Counted from the first letter of the stretch, positions 16,448 to 26,196 are shown. The stretch: 64,000 nucleotides of DNA from Saccharibacillus nicotianae (GCF_042681745.1 NZ_JBHUGF010000010.1:496001-560000); one strand, 5' to 3'. Notes: generated by a model from the sequence alone, not told the origin. Made by a program: numbers and translations.

Positions 16448-18322
16448 TTGAATTGGCTAGGTTCCCTGCAACAGTTCGGAAGAGCTATTATGCTTCCTAC
16501 CATGGTACTTCCGGCAGCGGCTATTTTGCTTAGTGTGGGAGGACTTCCGTGGGGAGCATGGGGCTTACCTGTCGTCTCTGAGGTAGCTACAATAGCAGGT
16601 CAAAGTATTTTTCATTATTTACCGTTTATTTTCGCGATAGGCGTTGCGTTAGGGCTTGCTAATCAAGCAGGAACCGCAGGGCTTGCCGCTTTTGCCGGAA
16701 TGGCATTATATGATCAGGTGACCAAGCACTTTAGCAGTGATTTGATACAACCTTCTACATTGATTGGAATTATGATGGGTATTATAGCCGGGGCAGTGTA
16801 CAGGCGATTCAAAAATGTACGTCTTCCCGAAGCGATCCAATTTTTTGGCGGATCGCGTTTTGTTTTGCTGTTTATGGGGTTATTCTCTTCTGTATTTGCT
16901 TATGGGATGTTATGGTTTGCTCCTGTATTACAGCATTTACTCAATGGACTGACATGGGTATTGTCGACCATGGGCGGATTTGGACTCTTTTTATATGGAG
17001 CGTTATATCGTATTTTGTCTGCGTTTGGACTGCACCACTTATTGAATAATATTGTGTGGTTCCAGATTGGTTCATATGAAACGCATGGAGATATTGTACA
17101 AGGCGATTTGCCACGCTTTTTTAGTGGTGATCCGACCGCAGGTATTTATATGGCGGGATTATATCCGGTTATGATGTTTGCTTTGCCAGCAACAGCATTA
17201 GCGATTATTCAAGAAGCACGCGAAGACTTGAAACCTAAAGTACGCAAAACATTTATGCGCGCTGCTCTAGTCTGCTTTTTAACAGGTGTATCCGAGCAGA
17301 TTGAGTTTGCTTTTTTATTTGCTTCTCCTTGGTTATTCGGTATTCATATTGTGTTGTCTGGACTGGCAATGTGGATTACGTATGCGTTAGATATTCATCA
17401 TGGCTTTTCGTATTCAGCAGGAGCAATCGACTATGTGCTGAATTATCATTTATCGAGTAATGCATGGATGCTTATTCCAATTGGGATTGCCTACGGACTA
17501 GCGTATTACTTTATTTTCCGCTTTGCGATTCGTCGATTCCGAATTCCGACACCAGGTCGTGAAGAAGCTTCTACATTAGGCGATTGGGTTGGAAATATTC
17601 CGTATCAGACACCACTGATTTTACAAGCATTAGGTGGTAAAGAAAATATTGTACGAGTAGAAGCTTGTATTACAAGATTGCGATTAACGGTCGTTAATGA
17701 TCGTGCTATAGATAGCCGCGCGTTAAAGTCACTTGGTTCAGCAGGATTGATCAAATTAGGTGGCGGTAATGTACAGATCGTTTTTGGAACATATTCAGAA
17801 TTGATTCGGGAAGAGATTCGGAAGTTAATGGATCGCGATCTGACACATGTTCAATTTTGCGCTCCTGTACAAGGTAAAATGATAGCACTATCTGAAGTAC
17901 CCGATCAGATTTTTGCAGGTAAGCTAGTTGGTGAAGGTGTTGCCTTTTTACCTGAAAGTGGTGAACTGGTCTCGCCTGTAGCAGGAACGATTATGCATTT
18001 GTATCCTACGATGCATGCGATCGGTATCGGCACATCAGAAGGTGTCGAAATATTGCTTCATATCGGTATCGATACCTCTCAGCAAAAAGGCTGCTTTGAA
18101 GCGGTTGTAGCTGCTGGCGATGTAGTAGAAGCCGGACAATTATTGATTAAGTTTGATTTGGAAACATTGCAAAAAAACGCACCGTCACTTGCAACACCGA
18201 TGGTTATTACTAACCCTGATCGTGTTAGATCATGGAGTTATGCTCCTTTTAAAAATGTAAAAAAAGGACAAGGGGCGGTAATGTCGGTAGTATTGCATGA
18301 TAAGAGCGGTGGGGGGGACTAA
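16448..18322 (+). CDS. PTS EIICBA permease, GlcNAc/glucose family (NagE-like)
   Basis: It imports and phosphorylates a sugar using phosphate passed from EI and HPr. 624 residues: membrane EIIC (about 1-385), EIIB (about 395-470) with phospho-Cys in RVEACITRLRLTV, and EIIA (about 480-610) with phospho-His in EILLHIGIDT. The EIIC stretch GDLPRFFSGDPTAGIYMAGLY and the lack of spacing between domains resemble N-acetylglucosamine permeases more than PtsG; glucose is the alternative. TTG start at 16448 is chosen for the AAGGGGGAG just upstream. Two bases separate its stop from the next start. Confidence 0.88.
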   Translation: MNWLGSLQQFGRAIMLPTMVLPAAAILLSVGGLPWGAWGLPVVSEVATIAGQSIFHYLPFIFAIGVALGLANQAGTAGLAAFAGMALYDQVTKHFSSDLIQPSTLIGIMMGIIAGAVYRRFKNVRLPEAIQFFGGSRFVLLFMGLFSSVFAYGMLWFAPVLQHLLNGLTWVLSTMGGFGLFLYGALYRILSAFGLHHLLNNIVWFQIGSYETHGDIVQGDLPRFFSGDPTAGIYMAGLYPVMMFALPATALAIIQEAREDLKPKVRKTFMRAALVCFLTGVSEQIEFAFLFASPWLFGIHIVLSGLAMWITYALDIHHGFSYSAGAIDYVLNYHLSSNAWMLIPIGIAYGLAYYFIFRFAIRRFRIPTPGREEASTLGDWVGNIPYQTPLILQALGGKENIVRVEACITRLRLTVVNDRAIDSRALKSLGSAGLIKLGGGNVQIVFGTYSELIREEIRKLMDRDLTHVQFCAPVQGKMIALSEVPDQIFAGKLVGEGVAFLPESGELVSPVAGTIMHLYPTMHAIGIGTSEGVEILLHIGIDTSQQKGCFEAVVAAGDVVEAGQLLIKFDLETLQKNAPSLATPMVITNPDRVRSWSYAPFKNVKKGQGAVMSVVLHDKSGGGD

Positions 18323-18324
18323 AC

Positions 18325-20082
18325 ATGATCAAAGGAATCGCAGCTGCTGGTGGAGTAGCGATAGGAAAAGCTTTTGTTTTGCCAACATGGGAATGGGATG
18401 TACCGGATCAATGTCTTGACCCTACAGACCTTGCGCAAGAATTTGAGCGCTTATATGAAGGCATTCGTACATCCAAAACCGAGATTGAGCTGATGAAAAA
18501 TGAATTCGAGGAAATCGCAGGTCCTGAAGAATCCAGTATTTTTGATGCTCATTTAGCTATTTTGGAAGACCCTGAATTTATGAATGAGATTCGCGGTATT
18601 ATCGAACGTCAATACAAAGCGGCAGAAGTGGCTGTACAAGAAGCGATTAACCATTTTGTAACGATGTTTGATCTACTGGATGATGAATATATGAAAGAAC
18701 GGGCTGCTGATATTAAAGATGTTGGTAACCGTCTACTTAAACATTTGCTAGGTGCACCAGAAGTAACTTTGCCTACAGATACACAACCTTATATTTTGGT
18801 GGCTAAAGAGTTATCGCCATCGCAATTGGTACATTTGAATCCACATAATGTACTGGGTATTGCTACTATTCTAGGCGGAAAAACGTCTCATTCGGCAATT
18901 ATGGCAAGAGCGATAGGTATTCCGCTTGTCTCTGGATTAGAAAGTCAATTAGACCCACCGATTCAGACCGGTGAAATGATTATTGTCGATGGAGATAATG
19001 GTAAAATTATTGTTCATCCTGATCAACAAACGATTGAACATTATAAGCGGATTAGAACCGCTCAGGATCGCCGTAAACGTCAGCTTGAAATGTTATCTAC
19101 AGTCGACTCTATTACTAAAGACGGCATCCCTATGCGCCTCTCAGCGAATATTAGTTCGATTAAAGAATTGGATATTGCTTTGAAAAATGGAGCTAAAGGT
19201 GTAGGCTTGTTCCGTACAGAATTTATGTATATGGATCGTAACTCTTTTCCAAGTGAGCGTGAGCAATTTGAAGTGTATCGCTTAGTAGCAGAAAAAGCCA
19301 AAGGACAAGCAGTTGTTATCCGTACACTTGATATTGGCGGAGATAAAGAGCTGGATTATTTCCCTTTACCTGAAGAAGAAAATCCATTTCTAGGTTATCG
19401 AGCGATTCGCATTTGTCTGGAACATACCGAATTGTTCAAAACGCAGTTGCTTGCGATATTGCGTGCCAGTGCTTATGGAGCAGTCAAAATTATGTATCCG
19501 ATGATCTCTTCCGTAGAAGAGGTTCAACAAGCGAATACTATTTTGCATGAAGCGATGGATGAATTAGATCAACGAGGGCTTCCTTACAATCGTGAGATTC
19601 AAGTCGGTATTATGATCGAAATTCCAGCGGCGGTAGCGATAGCAGATTTACTTGCCGAAGAATGTGACTTTTTCAGTATCGGGACAAATGATCTGGTGCA
19701 GTATGTACTGGCTGTTGACCGTATGAATGAACATATAGCTCATATGTATAATCCTTATCATCCGGCTGTGTTGCGAATGTTGCGCAGTACGATTCAAGCG
19801 GCTCATGCCGAAGGTATTCCGGTAAGTGTATGTGGAGAAATGGCTGGCGATGAGCGCTCGATTCCATTTTGGTTACACATGGGTGTTGATCATCTTAGTA
19901 TGTCACCACAATCATTGTTGCGCGTTAAGCAAAGTATCCTGAATACTGATTCCAAGCAAGCATCTAGTCAAGCATTATCGTGGATGAAATTAAAAACGTC
20001 TCAAGCAATCGAAGAAGGTATTCAACAATATATGAATACCTTAACAGATTCAGATGCTTCTTTTGCTTCTTCGACTTCATAA
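18325..20082 (+). CDS. ptsI: PTS enzyme I (phosphoenolpyruvate-protein phosphotransferase)
   Basis: It takes phosphate from PEP onto its own histidine and passes it to HPr, in the cytoplasm. 585 residues, close to the usual 570-575. The phospho-His is in GGKTSHSAIMARA, the PEP-binding barrel shows FRTEFMYMDR and DIGGDKELDYF, and the C-terminal catalytic Cys is in VCGEMAGD. The last 20 residues are a Ser/Thr-rich tail not needed in the family. It is cotranscribed with the EIICBA; unusually no ptsH lies between or beside them. Confidence 0.95.
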   Translation: MIKGIAAAGGVAIGKAFVLPTWEWDVPDQCLDPTDLAQEFERLYEGIRTSKTEIELMKNEFEEIAGPEESSIFDAHLAILEDPEFMNEIRGIIERQYKAAEVAVQEAINHFVTMFDLLDDEYMKERAADIKDVGNRLLKHLLGAPEVTLPTDTQPYILVAKELSPSQLVHLNPHNVLGIATILGGKTSHSAIMARAIGIPLVSGLESQLDPPIQTGEMIIVDGDNGKIIVHPDQQTIEHYKRIRTAQDRRKRQLEMLSTVDSITKDGIPMRLSANISSIKELDIALKNGAKGVGLFRTEFMYMDRNSFPSEREQFEVYRLVAEKAKGQAVVIRTLDIGGDKELDYFPLPEEENPFLGYRAIRICLEHTELFKTQLLAILRASAYGAVKIMYPMISSVEEVQQANTILHEAMDELDQRGLPYNREIQVGIMIEIPAAVAIADLLAEECDFFSIGTNDLVQYVLAVDRMNEHIAHMYNPYHPAVLRMLRSTIQAAHAEGIPVSVCGEMAGDERSIPFWLHMGVDHLSMSPQSLLRVKQSILNTDSKQASSQALSWMKLKTSQAIEEGIQQYMNTLTDSDASFASSTS

Positions 20083-20110
20083 ATAAGTACCGAACAAATA
20101 AAAAAATATA

Positions 20111-20152
20111 AACCAAAAAAGGCATACCGTTAAAGGTTGCCTTTTTTGGTTT
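20111..20152 (+). terminator. Rho-independent terminator of the PTS operon
   Basis: AACCAAAAAAGGCA pairs with TGCCTTTTTTGGTT around a 12-base loop. Confidence 0.85.
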
Positions 20153-20184
20153 GGATGTAGAGTAGAGTATTGTTGAAAATGTAC

Positions 20185-20553
20185 TTATTTATTATTCAAT
20201 TTGCTTGTATGATCGTCAGCGTCATCTTGATCTTTGGGTTGTTGGATCAGTGCATAAGCAATATAACCGACCATACTTAAAAACAACCCTACTCCAACCA
20301 TGATATAAACCATCGTAAACCATTTTCCAAGAGTGGTCTGAGGTTCAAAGCTAGGATGTCCGACTGTACTGAGCGTAGTTACACAAAAGTACAGTGCATC
20401 GACAATCGAAAGTCCTTCTTCTTTAACATAAAAAATCGTACCAGATAATAGTACAAGCAAGACTAACACAAATAATGCTTGAAAGTTTTTCAGCTTAAAA
20501 GCTCTCCATAGCCCGCTTAGTAAACGCTTGAGTGTAAGTAGAAAAGAAATCAT
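20185..20553 (-). CDS. two-TM potassium-channel-like protein with TVGH filter
   Basis: A 122-residue membrane protein with the pore layout of small K+ channels: helix 1 (about residues 24-43), pore helix and filter (TTLSTVGHPSFEP, filter residues 63-66), helix 2 (about 78-103), then a short Asp-rich cytosolic tail. The filter reads TVGH where K+ channels have TVGYG or TVGFG, so selectivity is open. There is no RCK domain. Its ATG lies four bases beyond the stop of the PfpI-like gene upstream, with no good ribosome site, so it is probably translated by coupling. Confidence 0.82.
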   Translation of the reverse strand: MISFLLTLKRLLSGLWRAFKLKNFQALFVLVLLVLLSGTIFYVKEEGLSIVDALYFCVTTLSTVGHPSFEPQTTLGKWFTMVYIMVGVGLFLSMVGYIAYALIQQPKDQDDADDHTSKLNNK

Positions 20554-20557
20554 CGAT

Positions 20558-21085
20558 TCAAGACTTTGCTGCTAATGCATCACAAAATGCTTTGCCGTAT
20601 GGAGGAAGATCGGGTGGACGACGAGCAGAAATAATATGACCATCTACAACAACCGCTTCATCTTTCCATGTAGCACCTGCATTTTCCATGTCATCGCGAA
20701 TACCCGGCGTAGAAGTCACAGTCACTCCTTGCAAAATACCTGCGGAGATTAGTACCCAACCGGCATGACAGATTTGACCGATCGGCTTGCGAGCTTCATG
20801 CATTTCGCGTACTAATTCCAATACTTTAGGATACCGACGTAATTTATCTGGAGCCCAACCTCCAGGAACCAAAATCCCATCGTAGTCCGCACTGTCTAAT
20901 TCGTCAAAGCTATATTCAGCTTCAGCAGGCACTCCGTATTTACCAATATATTTTTTACCACGATCAGCGCCGGCTAAATGAACTTCAGCACCTTCTTCGC
21001 GTACTCGATAAACAGGAACCCATAGTTCCAAATCTTCAAATTCTTCATCGACTAAAGCAATAACCTTTTTACCTGCTAATCTCAT
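20558..21085 (-). CDS. DJ-1/PfpI family protein (type 1 glutamine amidotransferase fold)
   Basis: A 175-residue cytoplasmic protein of the PfpI/YraA/YfkM branch, linked in relatives to protein or nucleotide deglycation and stress, though this remains debated. The nucleophile elbow GQICHAGW holds Cys106 followed by His, and the partner acidic residue is in DEEFEDLE near the N-terminus. GAAAGGG precedes the ATG at 21085. First gene of a two-gene unit with the channel. Confidence 0.9.
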   Translation of the reverse strand: MRLAGKKVIALVDEEFEDLELWVPVYRVREEGAEVHLAGADRGKKYIGKYGVPAEAEYSFDELDSADYDGILVPGGWAPDKLRRYPKVLELVREMHEARKPIGQICHAGWVLISAGILQGVTVTSTPGIRDDMENAGATWKDEAVVVDGHIISARRPPDLPPYGKAFCDALAAKS

Positions 21086-21389
21086 ATTATCATCCCTTTC
21101 AGAGTTATATGTTATAAGTGCGATTGATCTAAATCTATCAATCCTTTTGATTGAGGTTCATTGTATCAAAATAAACGATAAGGATCAAAATACATCATGA
21201 TGACCAAAAAAGACGCATAATCATAAAAAAGAAAACATTATGAAAATTACATTCACGTAAATTCGGCTAAAAAAACGGTAACAATGACAAAAAAATGGAT
21301 TTTTACACTGTTATTTGTTAAGATACTTATGATAGTTATTCATGAAAACGTTCTTACATTAATTAATAGCAAAAGGGGATGTGTGCATA
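21086..21389. other. intergenic region between divergent genes
   Basis: About 300 AT-rich bases holding the promoters of the PfpI operon and brxC. A TATGAT at 21328-21333 lies 19 bases after TTACAC, a weak candidate for brxC. A 63-codon frame at 21284 has no ribosome site and is not credible. Confidence 0.45.
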
Positions 21390-21731
21390 ATGGCAAGTGT
21401 AACTCAGATGACTACAACCGATCAGTTACAAGAAGCTTTGAATCATACAACACAAAAACCACTGCTTGTTTTTAAACATAGTACTCGTTGTCCGATTAGC
21501 GCTGGCGCTTATAGTGAATTTAAATCGTATTTGGAAAACAATCCAAGTGAAGATGTCGATTACGGTTTGGTTTATGTAGTGGAAAATCGTGATGTATCGA
21601 ATGCAGTAGCGGAGCATTTGCAAGTTAAGCATGAATCACCACAAGTGATTTTAGTGAAAAATGGTGAACCTGTCTGGAACACTTCACACTCTAAGATTAC
21701 CGTAAGTTCACTACGTGAAGCGTTATCTTAA
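21390..21731 (+). CDS. brxC: monothiol bacilliredoxin (YtxJ family)
   Basis: A 113-residue thioredoxin-fold protein that removes bacillithiol from mixed disulfides. The active motif TRCPIS holds Cys34, as in the YtxJ/BrxC family where TCPIS is usual, and the cis-Pro loop is ESPQVILVKNG. ATG at 21390 follows AAAAGGGG at ten bases; an in-frame GTG nine bases upstream would overlap the ribosome site. ccpA lies 114 bases downstream, close to the ytxJ-ccpA neighbourhood of Bacillus. It implies the organism makes bacillithiol. Confidence 0.92.
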   Translation: MASVTQMTTTDQLQEALNHTTQKPLLVFKHSTRCPISAGAYSEFKSYLENNPSEDVDYGLVYVVENRDVSNAVAEHLQVKHESPQVILVKNGEPVWNTSHSKITVSSLREALS

Positions 21732-21845
21732 CATCATAACAATGATTGCAAGTCATACTGTTTTAGCGTATCATGAATCTAAATGAAAAACGAAGCAAAT
21801 TCTTGAAAACATGAAGAAAATTTATTGGTAATGGAGAGAAGGACC

Positions 21846-22853
21846 GTGACAGTAACCATTTATGATGTAGCACGCGAAGCTGGAGTATCTATGGCTACAG
21901 TATCTCGTGTAGTGAATAATAACCCGAATGTCAAACCACAAACACGCAAAAAAGTTTATGAGGCAATAGAACGTTTAGGATATCGTCCTAACGCAGTAGC
22001 ACGTGGACTCGCGAGTAAAAAGACGACTACTGTAGGCGTTGTTATTCCTGATATTTCAAACTCTATTTTTGCAGAAATTGCCCGCGGTATTGAAGATATT
22101 GCGAATATGTATCATTACAATATTATTCTTTGTAATGCTGATAAGAAAAAAGAAAAAGAAATTCGTGTTGTTAACACATTGTTAGAAAAGCAAGTAGATG
22201 GTCTGTTATTTATGGGCGGAACAGTAACAGAAGATCATCTACAAGCTTTCCAATCTTCAGCTGTACCTATCGTGTTATGTGCAACTCGTGATGAAAATGG
22301 ATTGATTCCATCAGTAGATATCGATCATGAAGCAGCAGCTTTTGATGCTGTTAATACATTGATTCGTCATGGACACCGCGAGATTGCGATGATCAGTGGT
22401 ACATTACAAGATCCTGCAAATGGATATTCCCGTTTCCAAGGATACAAAAAAGCACTAGAAGCTGCAAATATTGAATACAAAGAAGACTGGGTGCGTATCG
22501 GTAACTATCGTTATGAATCTGGCGTTGAAGCGATGAAATATTTTATCGGTCTCAAAAAACGTCCAACTGCTATTTTTGCAGCAACTGATGAAATGGCTAT
22601 TGGTGCTATTCACAGTATTCAAGACGAAGGCTTGAAAGTACCGGACGATTTCTCTATTATTTCTGTAGATAATATTCGCCTTGCTTCTATGGTACGTCCG
22701 CAGCTAACTACAGTAGCACAACCAATGTATGATCTGGGTGCTGTAGCTATGCGTCTATTAACAAAATTGATGAAAAAAGAAAACGTCGAAAATACACGTG
22801 TTATTTTGCCACACGAAACGATTCTACGTTTGTCTGTCAATCAATTGAACTAA
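21846..22853 (+). CDS. ccpA: catabolite control protein A (LacI family)
   Basis: Master regulator of carbon catabolite repression; it binds cre sites when complexed with HPr-Ser46-P or Crh-Ser46-P. 335 residues from GTG 21846, matching the start of Bacillus CcpA. The helix-turn-helix is TIYDVAREAGVSMATVSRV with the hinge RPNAVARGLASKK; the effector core follows with DISNSIFAEIARGIED and GLLFMGGT. GGAG nine bases before the GTG decides the start against TTG/ATG codons at 21825 and 21831. Its own terminator follows. Confidence 0.95.
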   Translation: MTVTIYDVAREAGVSMATVSRVVNNNPNVKPQTRKKVYEAIERLGYRPNAVARGLASKKTTTVGVVIPDISNSIFAEIARGIEDIANMYHYNIILCNADKKKEKEIRVVNTLLEKQVDGLLFMGGTVTEDHLQAFQSSAVPIVLCATRDENGLIPSVDIDHEAAAFDAVNTLIRHGHREIAMISGTLQDPANGYSRFQGYKKALEAANIEYKEDWVRIGNYRYESGVEAMKYFIGLKKRPTAIFAATDEMAIGAIHSIQDEGLKVPDDFSIISVDNIRLASMVRPQLTTVAQPMYDLGAVAMRLLTKLMKKENVENTRVILPHETILRLSVNQLN

Positions 22854-22873
22854 TATTATATAGTAGAAATCAT

Positions 22874-22912
22874 CAAAAGCGTCTTTTCCTTTAAGGAGAA
22901 GATGCTTTTTTC
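22874..22912 (+). terminator. Rho-independent terminator of ccpA
   Basis: AAAAGCGTCTTTTCC pairs with GGAGAAGATGCTTTT (one G-T pair), then Ts. Confidence 0.85.
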
Positions 22913-22992
22913 GTTATATCTTTAGACTATACCTGTTTAAAAGAAACCATTTGAAGAGCATCTATCATTAGTTGTAATCAAGAAATAAAGAA

Positions 22993-23033
22993 AACAGCGA
23001 GTGCCGATTCATATCAAATCGGTACTCGCTGTT
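22993..23033 (-). terminator. Rho-independent terminator of the PBP gene
   Basis: AACAGCGAGTGCCGATT pairs with AATCGGTACTCGCTGTT; on the minus strand it is followed by TTTCTTTATTT. Confidence 0.85.
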
Positions 23034-23052
23034 AAGTCAATCCATATTCACT

Positions 23053-26000
23053 TTATTTCCCTTTATATTGTATTGGTGATGAAGGTGGTGAAGAACCACT
23101 TTCATTGACCGCCACTACATAAAACCAACCGTCTATTTTACGGCTAGAATTATACTGGAACTTGGTATCCGGTGTTGATCCAGCTAGATTATAAGGCCCA
23201 CCACTTGTTTTACTAAAGTATACATTGTAGTTAGTTGCTTGAGAAGGAGCACTCCAAGAGATCACGACTGCACTTTTGCCTGCACCTTTAGCACCCAGAG
23301 AAGAAGGAGCAGAAGGAGCTACTTTTGCTTTAGCAGGAGCCGCTTCTTCGGTAGCCGCAGCAGGTTCAGTAGACTCTCCTTCGGCTGGAGTTGTGCCATC
23401 AGTTGCAGGTTCTTCAGTCGTTCCATCCGGTAATAAAGTGCCTTCATCTGGCTCTTCTACTGGTACAGGTGCTGCACTATAATCAACAGTATTACTTGGA
23501 CTGGATTCATGTCCGCCCACATCAACAGCAGTCACATAGAAAGAGAAATTACCATTCGCAGAAACAAACGAATTGAATTGACTACTGCCTAATTGTGCTG
23601 ATTTTTGATATTGATAAGATCCATCACCGGATGAACGGTATAGACGATAACCGACGACATCACCAGATCCTCCAGAGTTAAATGTAATACGAGCATCACT
23701 ACCGCTAGTGGATAAGCGTACATTGCTAGGCGGATTAGGTGAGCCACCATCATCTTGTCTTGGATCGATGCGTGTTGGAGCATCTGCGCCTGCATCTTCC
23801 GGTAAATAACGCCATAGCGCGTATTTAGGGCCTGACATATTAGCAAGAGCATGCTGTAAATCTTTAATCAATTCAGAGATAGGCATTTCGCGTTTCACTA
23901 CGGTACGTTGATTCACCATATCGTCCGGTGTACCATCTTGTGGAATATAATTCACACCATTGTACGTAATATATTTCGCGTAAGCTACACCATCATCAAA
24001 GTCTTTAGGTACATATTTAGCATTGAAAATATCGGTGACAAGATTACCGGATTGTCTTGTCGCAGACGTAGGTAATTTACCACTGAATCCAGAGACGGTT
24101 TGCGTTACAATTCCGTCTGGTTTGGTAAATGCGTCTGTTTTGAACAATTCAGGATCACTATCGGTCACTTTGTTCATAATCGTTGCCCATAACGTACGAG
24201 CGCGTTTTTTCCCATCTTCTGATAGGGTATTAACAGGTTCACGATATCCTGCCCATACTCCCAGCGTTACATCCGGCGTAAAGCCCATAAACCATACATC
24301 TGCATAGTTCTGAGTTGAACCCGTTTTACCTACGATCGGTATTTTGCCATATTTATTAAATAACGTCTGCATCGTTCTACCTGTACCACGCGAATCAGTA
24401 ATAACAGTACGAAGCATATCGGTCATCAGATAAGCGGTTTGTTTGGAAAAGACTCGTTGTGGATCAGCTTTGTGCTTATACACAATTTTGTTATAAGGAT
24501 CGACAATTTTATCAATCATATAAGCATCATTGAATATTCCCTGATTGGGAATAGAACCATACGCATTCGTTAATTCTTCGACAGTCACTCCGTATTTAAG
24601 ACCGCCTAATACTCCGGTTTGTGCAGAGTAATCCGTATCTTGAATCGTAGTAATACCTAGTTTTTTGGCAAATGTCCATGCTTTATCAATACCTACTTTT
24701 TGATTAAATAGTTTGAGTGCAGGTACATTTAAAGATTCATCCAGAGCAGTACGAGCAGTCACTAGACCTTGATAACGTCCATTTGCATTGGCAGGGATAT
24801 GATAACCTTTGCCTCCGTCTTTCAAAATAATCGGTGCATCATCCAGAATACTTGCTGGTTGTACCAGACCGGCATCCAGAGCAGGTAGATAAGCAGCGAT
24901 CGGCTTCATCGTAGAACCCGGCTGACGTGTCATCTGGGTAGCATAGTTCATTTGTTCTTCTTGGAAGCTACGACCTTCGATCATTCCTAGAATAGCGCCA
25001 GTCTTATGATTAATCATCATAGCGGCTGTTTGTTCTTTGCCTTTGGTATTGCTATCAGGTGAGAAGTTGCTGCTATCTTCTGCTACTTCGTGCATCGTGT
25101 TATAGACCGTTTTGTTAATCGTGGTATAGACACGATAACCACCAGTTAGCAATTTCTGACGAGCATCTTCATACAGTTGATTGCGTTCTTCTGAAGATAA
25201 AGTAGACATATCCAAATCTGGATTTTCCATTTTTACAATCGTTTGTGCGCCTTGTCGTTCAATCTCCATCATAAGATAAGGATATTGAGAGTACGCTTTA
25301 GCTGTTGGTTTGGCAAGTGCACCTTTAAGATCAAAATTGATTGCTTCATTGTATTCACTGGCTGTAATTTTGCCTAATTCTTTCATCCGTTCAAGAACCA
25401 GTTGTTGCCTGCCGACAGCACGTTTAAATCCTTTTTCATTAAATTTACCGCTACTGTCAAAAGCAGAATAAGCTGTTGGTAATTGAGGTAGCCCTGCAAT
25501 ATAAGCGGCTTCAGCAATATTGATTTTACTTAGATCGTTTACAGCAAAAATCCCTTTGGCTGCTGCTTTGATTCCAAAAATATTATATCCACTTGAACCT
25601 TTACCAAAAGGCATTTTGTTCAAGTAAGCCGTCAAAATTTCATTTTTGGTCATAAAGCGTTCGATACGAAGAGAAAGCAACATTTCTTTGATTTTGCGAT
25701 CATCTGTTTTATCCAAGTTCAAAAAGACTCGTCTCGACAATTGCTGTGTAAGTGTACTGCCTCCGGTTTGGACGGATTCATTCAGTACACGCTGTTTGAC
25801 AGCACGCAGCGTACCATTCATATCTACACCTTTATGTTCATAAAAATGATTATCTTCTATGGAAATAATGGCGTCGATGACAGGTTGAGGAATCTGTTCA
25901 TAAGTCACCAATCGACGATCTTCTTCTGTACGAAGTTGTCCAATCGGGGAACCGTCATTAAAATAAGCAAAACCGGTCACTGCATTTTCGTTAATTTTTT

Positions 26001-26196
26001 TGACTATTTCTTCACGCGAACGCACAGGTTCGTCTTTTACAATCGAAGAAACGTAGCCCATCAAAAGACCTCCACCAAACAGGCAAATGGCAAAACCAGC
26101 AATAACTACCCATTTGAAGATAGTGAGTAATTTGCGGAACCCAGAGTGCTTGCTAGCGGACTTATTTGTTGGACGCTTGTCCTTCTTTTCAGCCAT
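23053..26196 (-). CDS. class A penicillin-binding protein with two C-terminal FN3 domains
   Basis: A 1047-residue bifunctional peptidoglycan synthase anchored in the membrane (TM about 25-50, cytosolic basic N-terminus). The glycosyltransferase (GT51) domain carries catalytic Glu114 in SIEDNHFYEHKG and GGSTLTQQ. The transpeptidase has Ser428 in RQPGSTMKP, SLN, and KTGST. After about residue 800 come two fibronectin III domains separated by a Glu/Pro/Thr/Ala-rich linker of about 60 residues; the protein ends in the second FN3. Overall PBP1A/PonA type. AAGGGGGAA precedes the ATG. Divergent from T-box tyrS. Confidence 0.94.
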   Translation of the reverse strand: MAEKKDKRPTNKSASKHSGFRKLLTIFKWVVIAGFAICLFGGGLLMGYVSSIVKDEPVRSREEIVKKINENAVTGFAYFNDGSPIGQLRTEEDRRLVTYEQIPQPVIDAIISIEDNHFYEHKGVDMNGTLRAVKQRVLNESVQTGGSTLTQQLSRRVFLNLDKTDDRKIKEMLLSLRIERFMTKNEILTAYLNKMPFGKGSSGYNIFGIKAAAKGIFAVNDLSKINIAEAAYIAGLPQLPTAYSAFDSSGKFNEKGFKRAVGRQQLVLERMKELGKITASEYNEAINFDLKGALAKPTAKAYSQYPYLMMEIERQGAQTIVKMENPDLDMSTLSSEERNQLYEDARQKLLTGGYRVYTTINKTVYNTMHEVAEDSSNFSPDSNTKGKEQTAAMMINHKTGAILGMIEGRSFQEEQMNYATQMTRQPGSTMKPIAAYLPALDAGLVQPASILDDAPIILKDGGKGYHIPANANGRYQGLVTARTALDESLNVPALKLFNQKVGIDKAWTFAKKLGITTIQDTDYSAQTGVLGGLKYGVTVEELTNAYGSIPNQGIFNDAYMIDKIVDPYNKIVYKHKADPQRVFSKQTAYLMTDMLRTVITDSRGTGRTMQTLFNKYGKIPIVGKTGSTQNYADVWFMGFTPDVTLGVWAGYREPVNTLSEDGKKRARTLWATIMNKVTDSDPELFKTDAFTKPDGIVTQTVSGFSGKLPTSATRQSGNLVTDIFNAKYVPKDFDDGVAYAKYITYNGVNYIPQDGTPDDMVNQRTVVKREMPISELIKDLQHALANMSGPKYALWRYLPEDAGADAPTRIDPRQDDGGSPNPPSNVRLSTSGSDARITFNSGGSGDVVGYRLYRSSGDGSYQYQKSAQLGSSQFNSFVSANGNFSFYVTAVDVGGHESSPSNTVDYSAAPVPVEEPDEGTLLPDGTTEEPATDGTTPAEGESTEPAAATEEAAPAKAKVAPSAPSSLGAKGAGKSAVVISWSAPSQATNYNVYFSKTSGGPYNLAGSTPDTKFQYNSSRKIDGWFYVVAVNESGSSPPSSPIQYKGK

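Noticed and set aside
16237..16448. RAT/antiterminator site for GlcT-like control of the PTS operon
   Set aside because: Looked for a RAT overlapping a terminator in the leader; none present, and the likely transcript start is too close to the gene.
21284..21475. 63-codon frame overlapping brxC
   Set aside because: Starts in an AT-rich promoter region without a ribosome site and runs out of frame through brxC.
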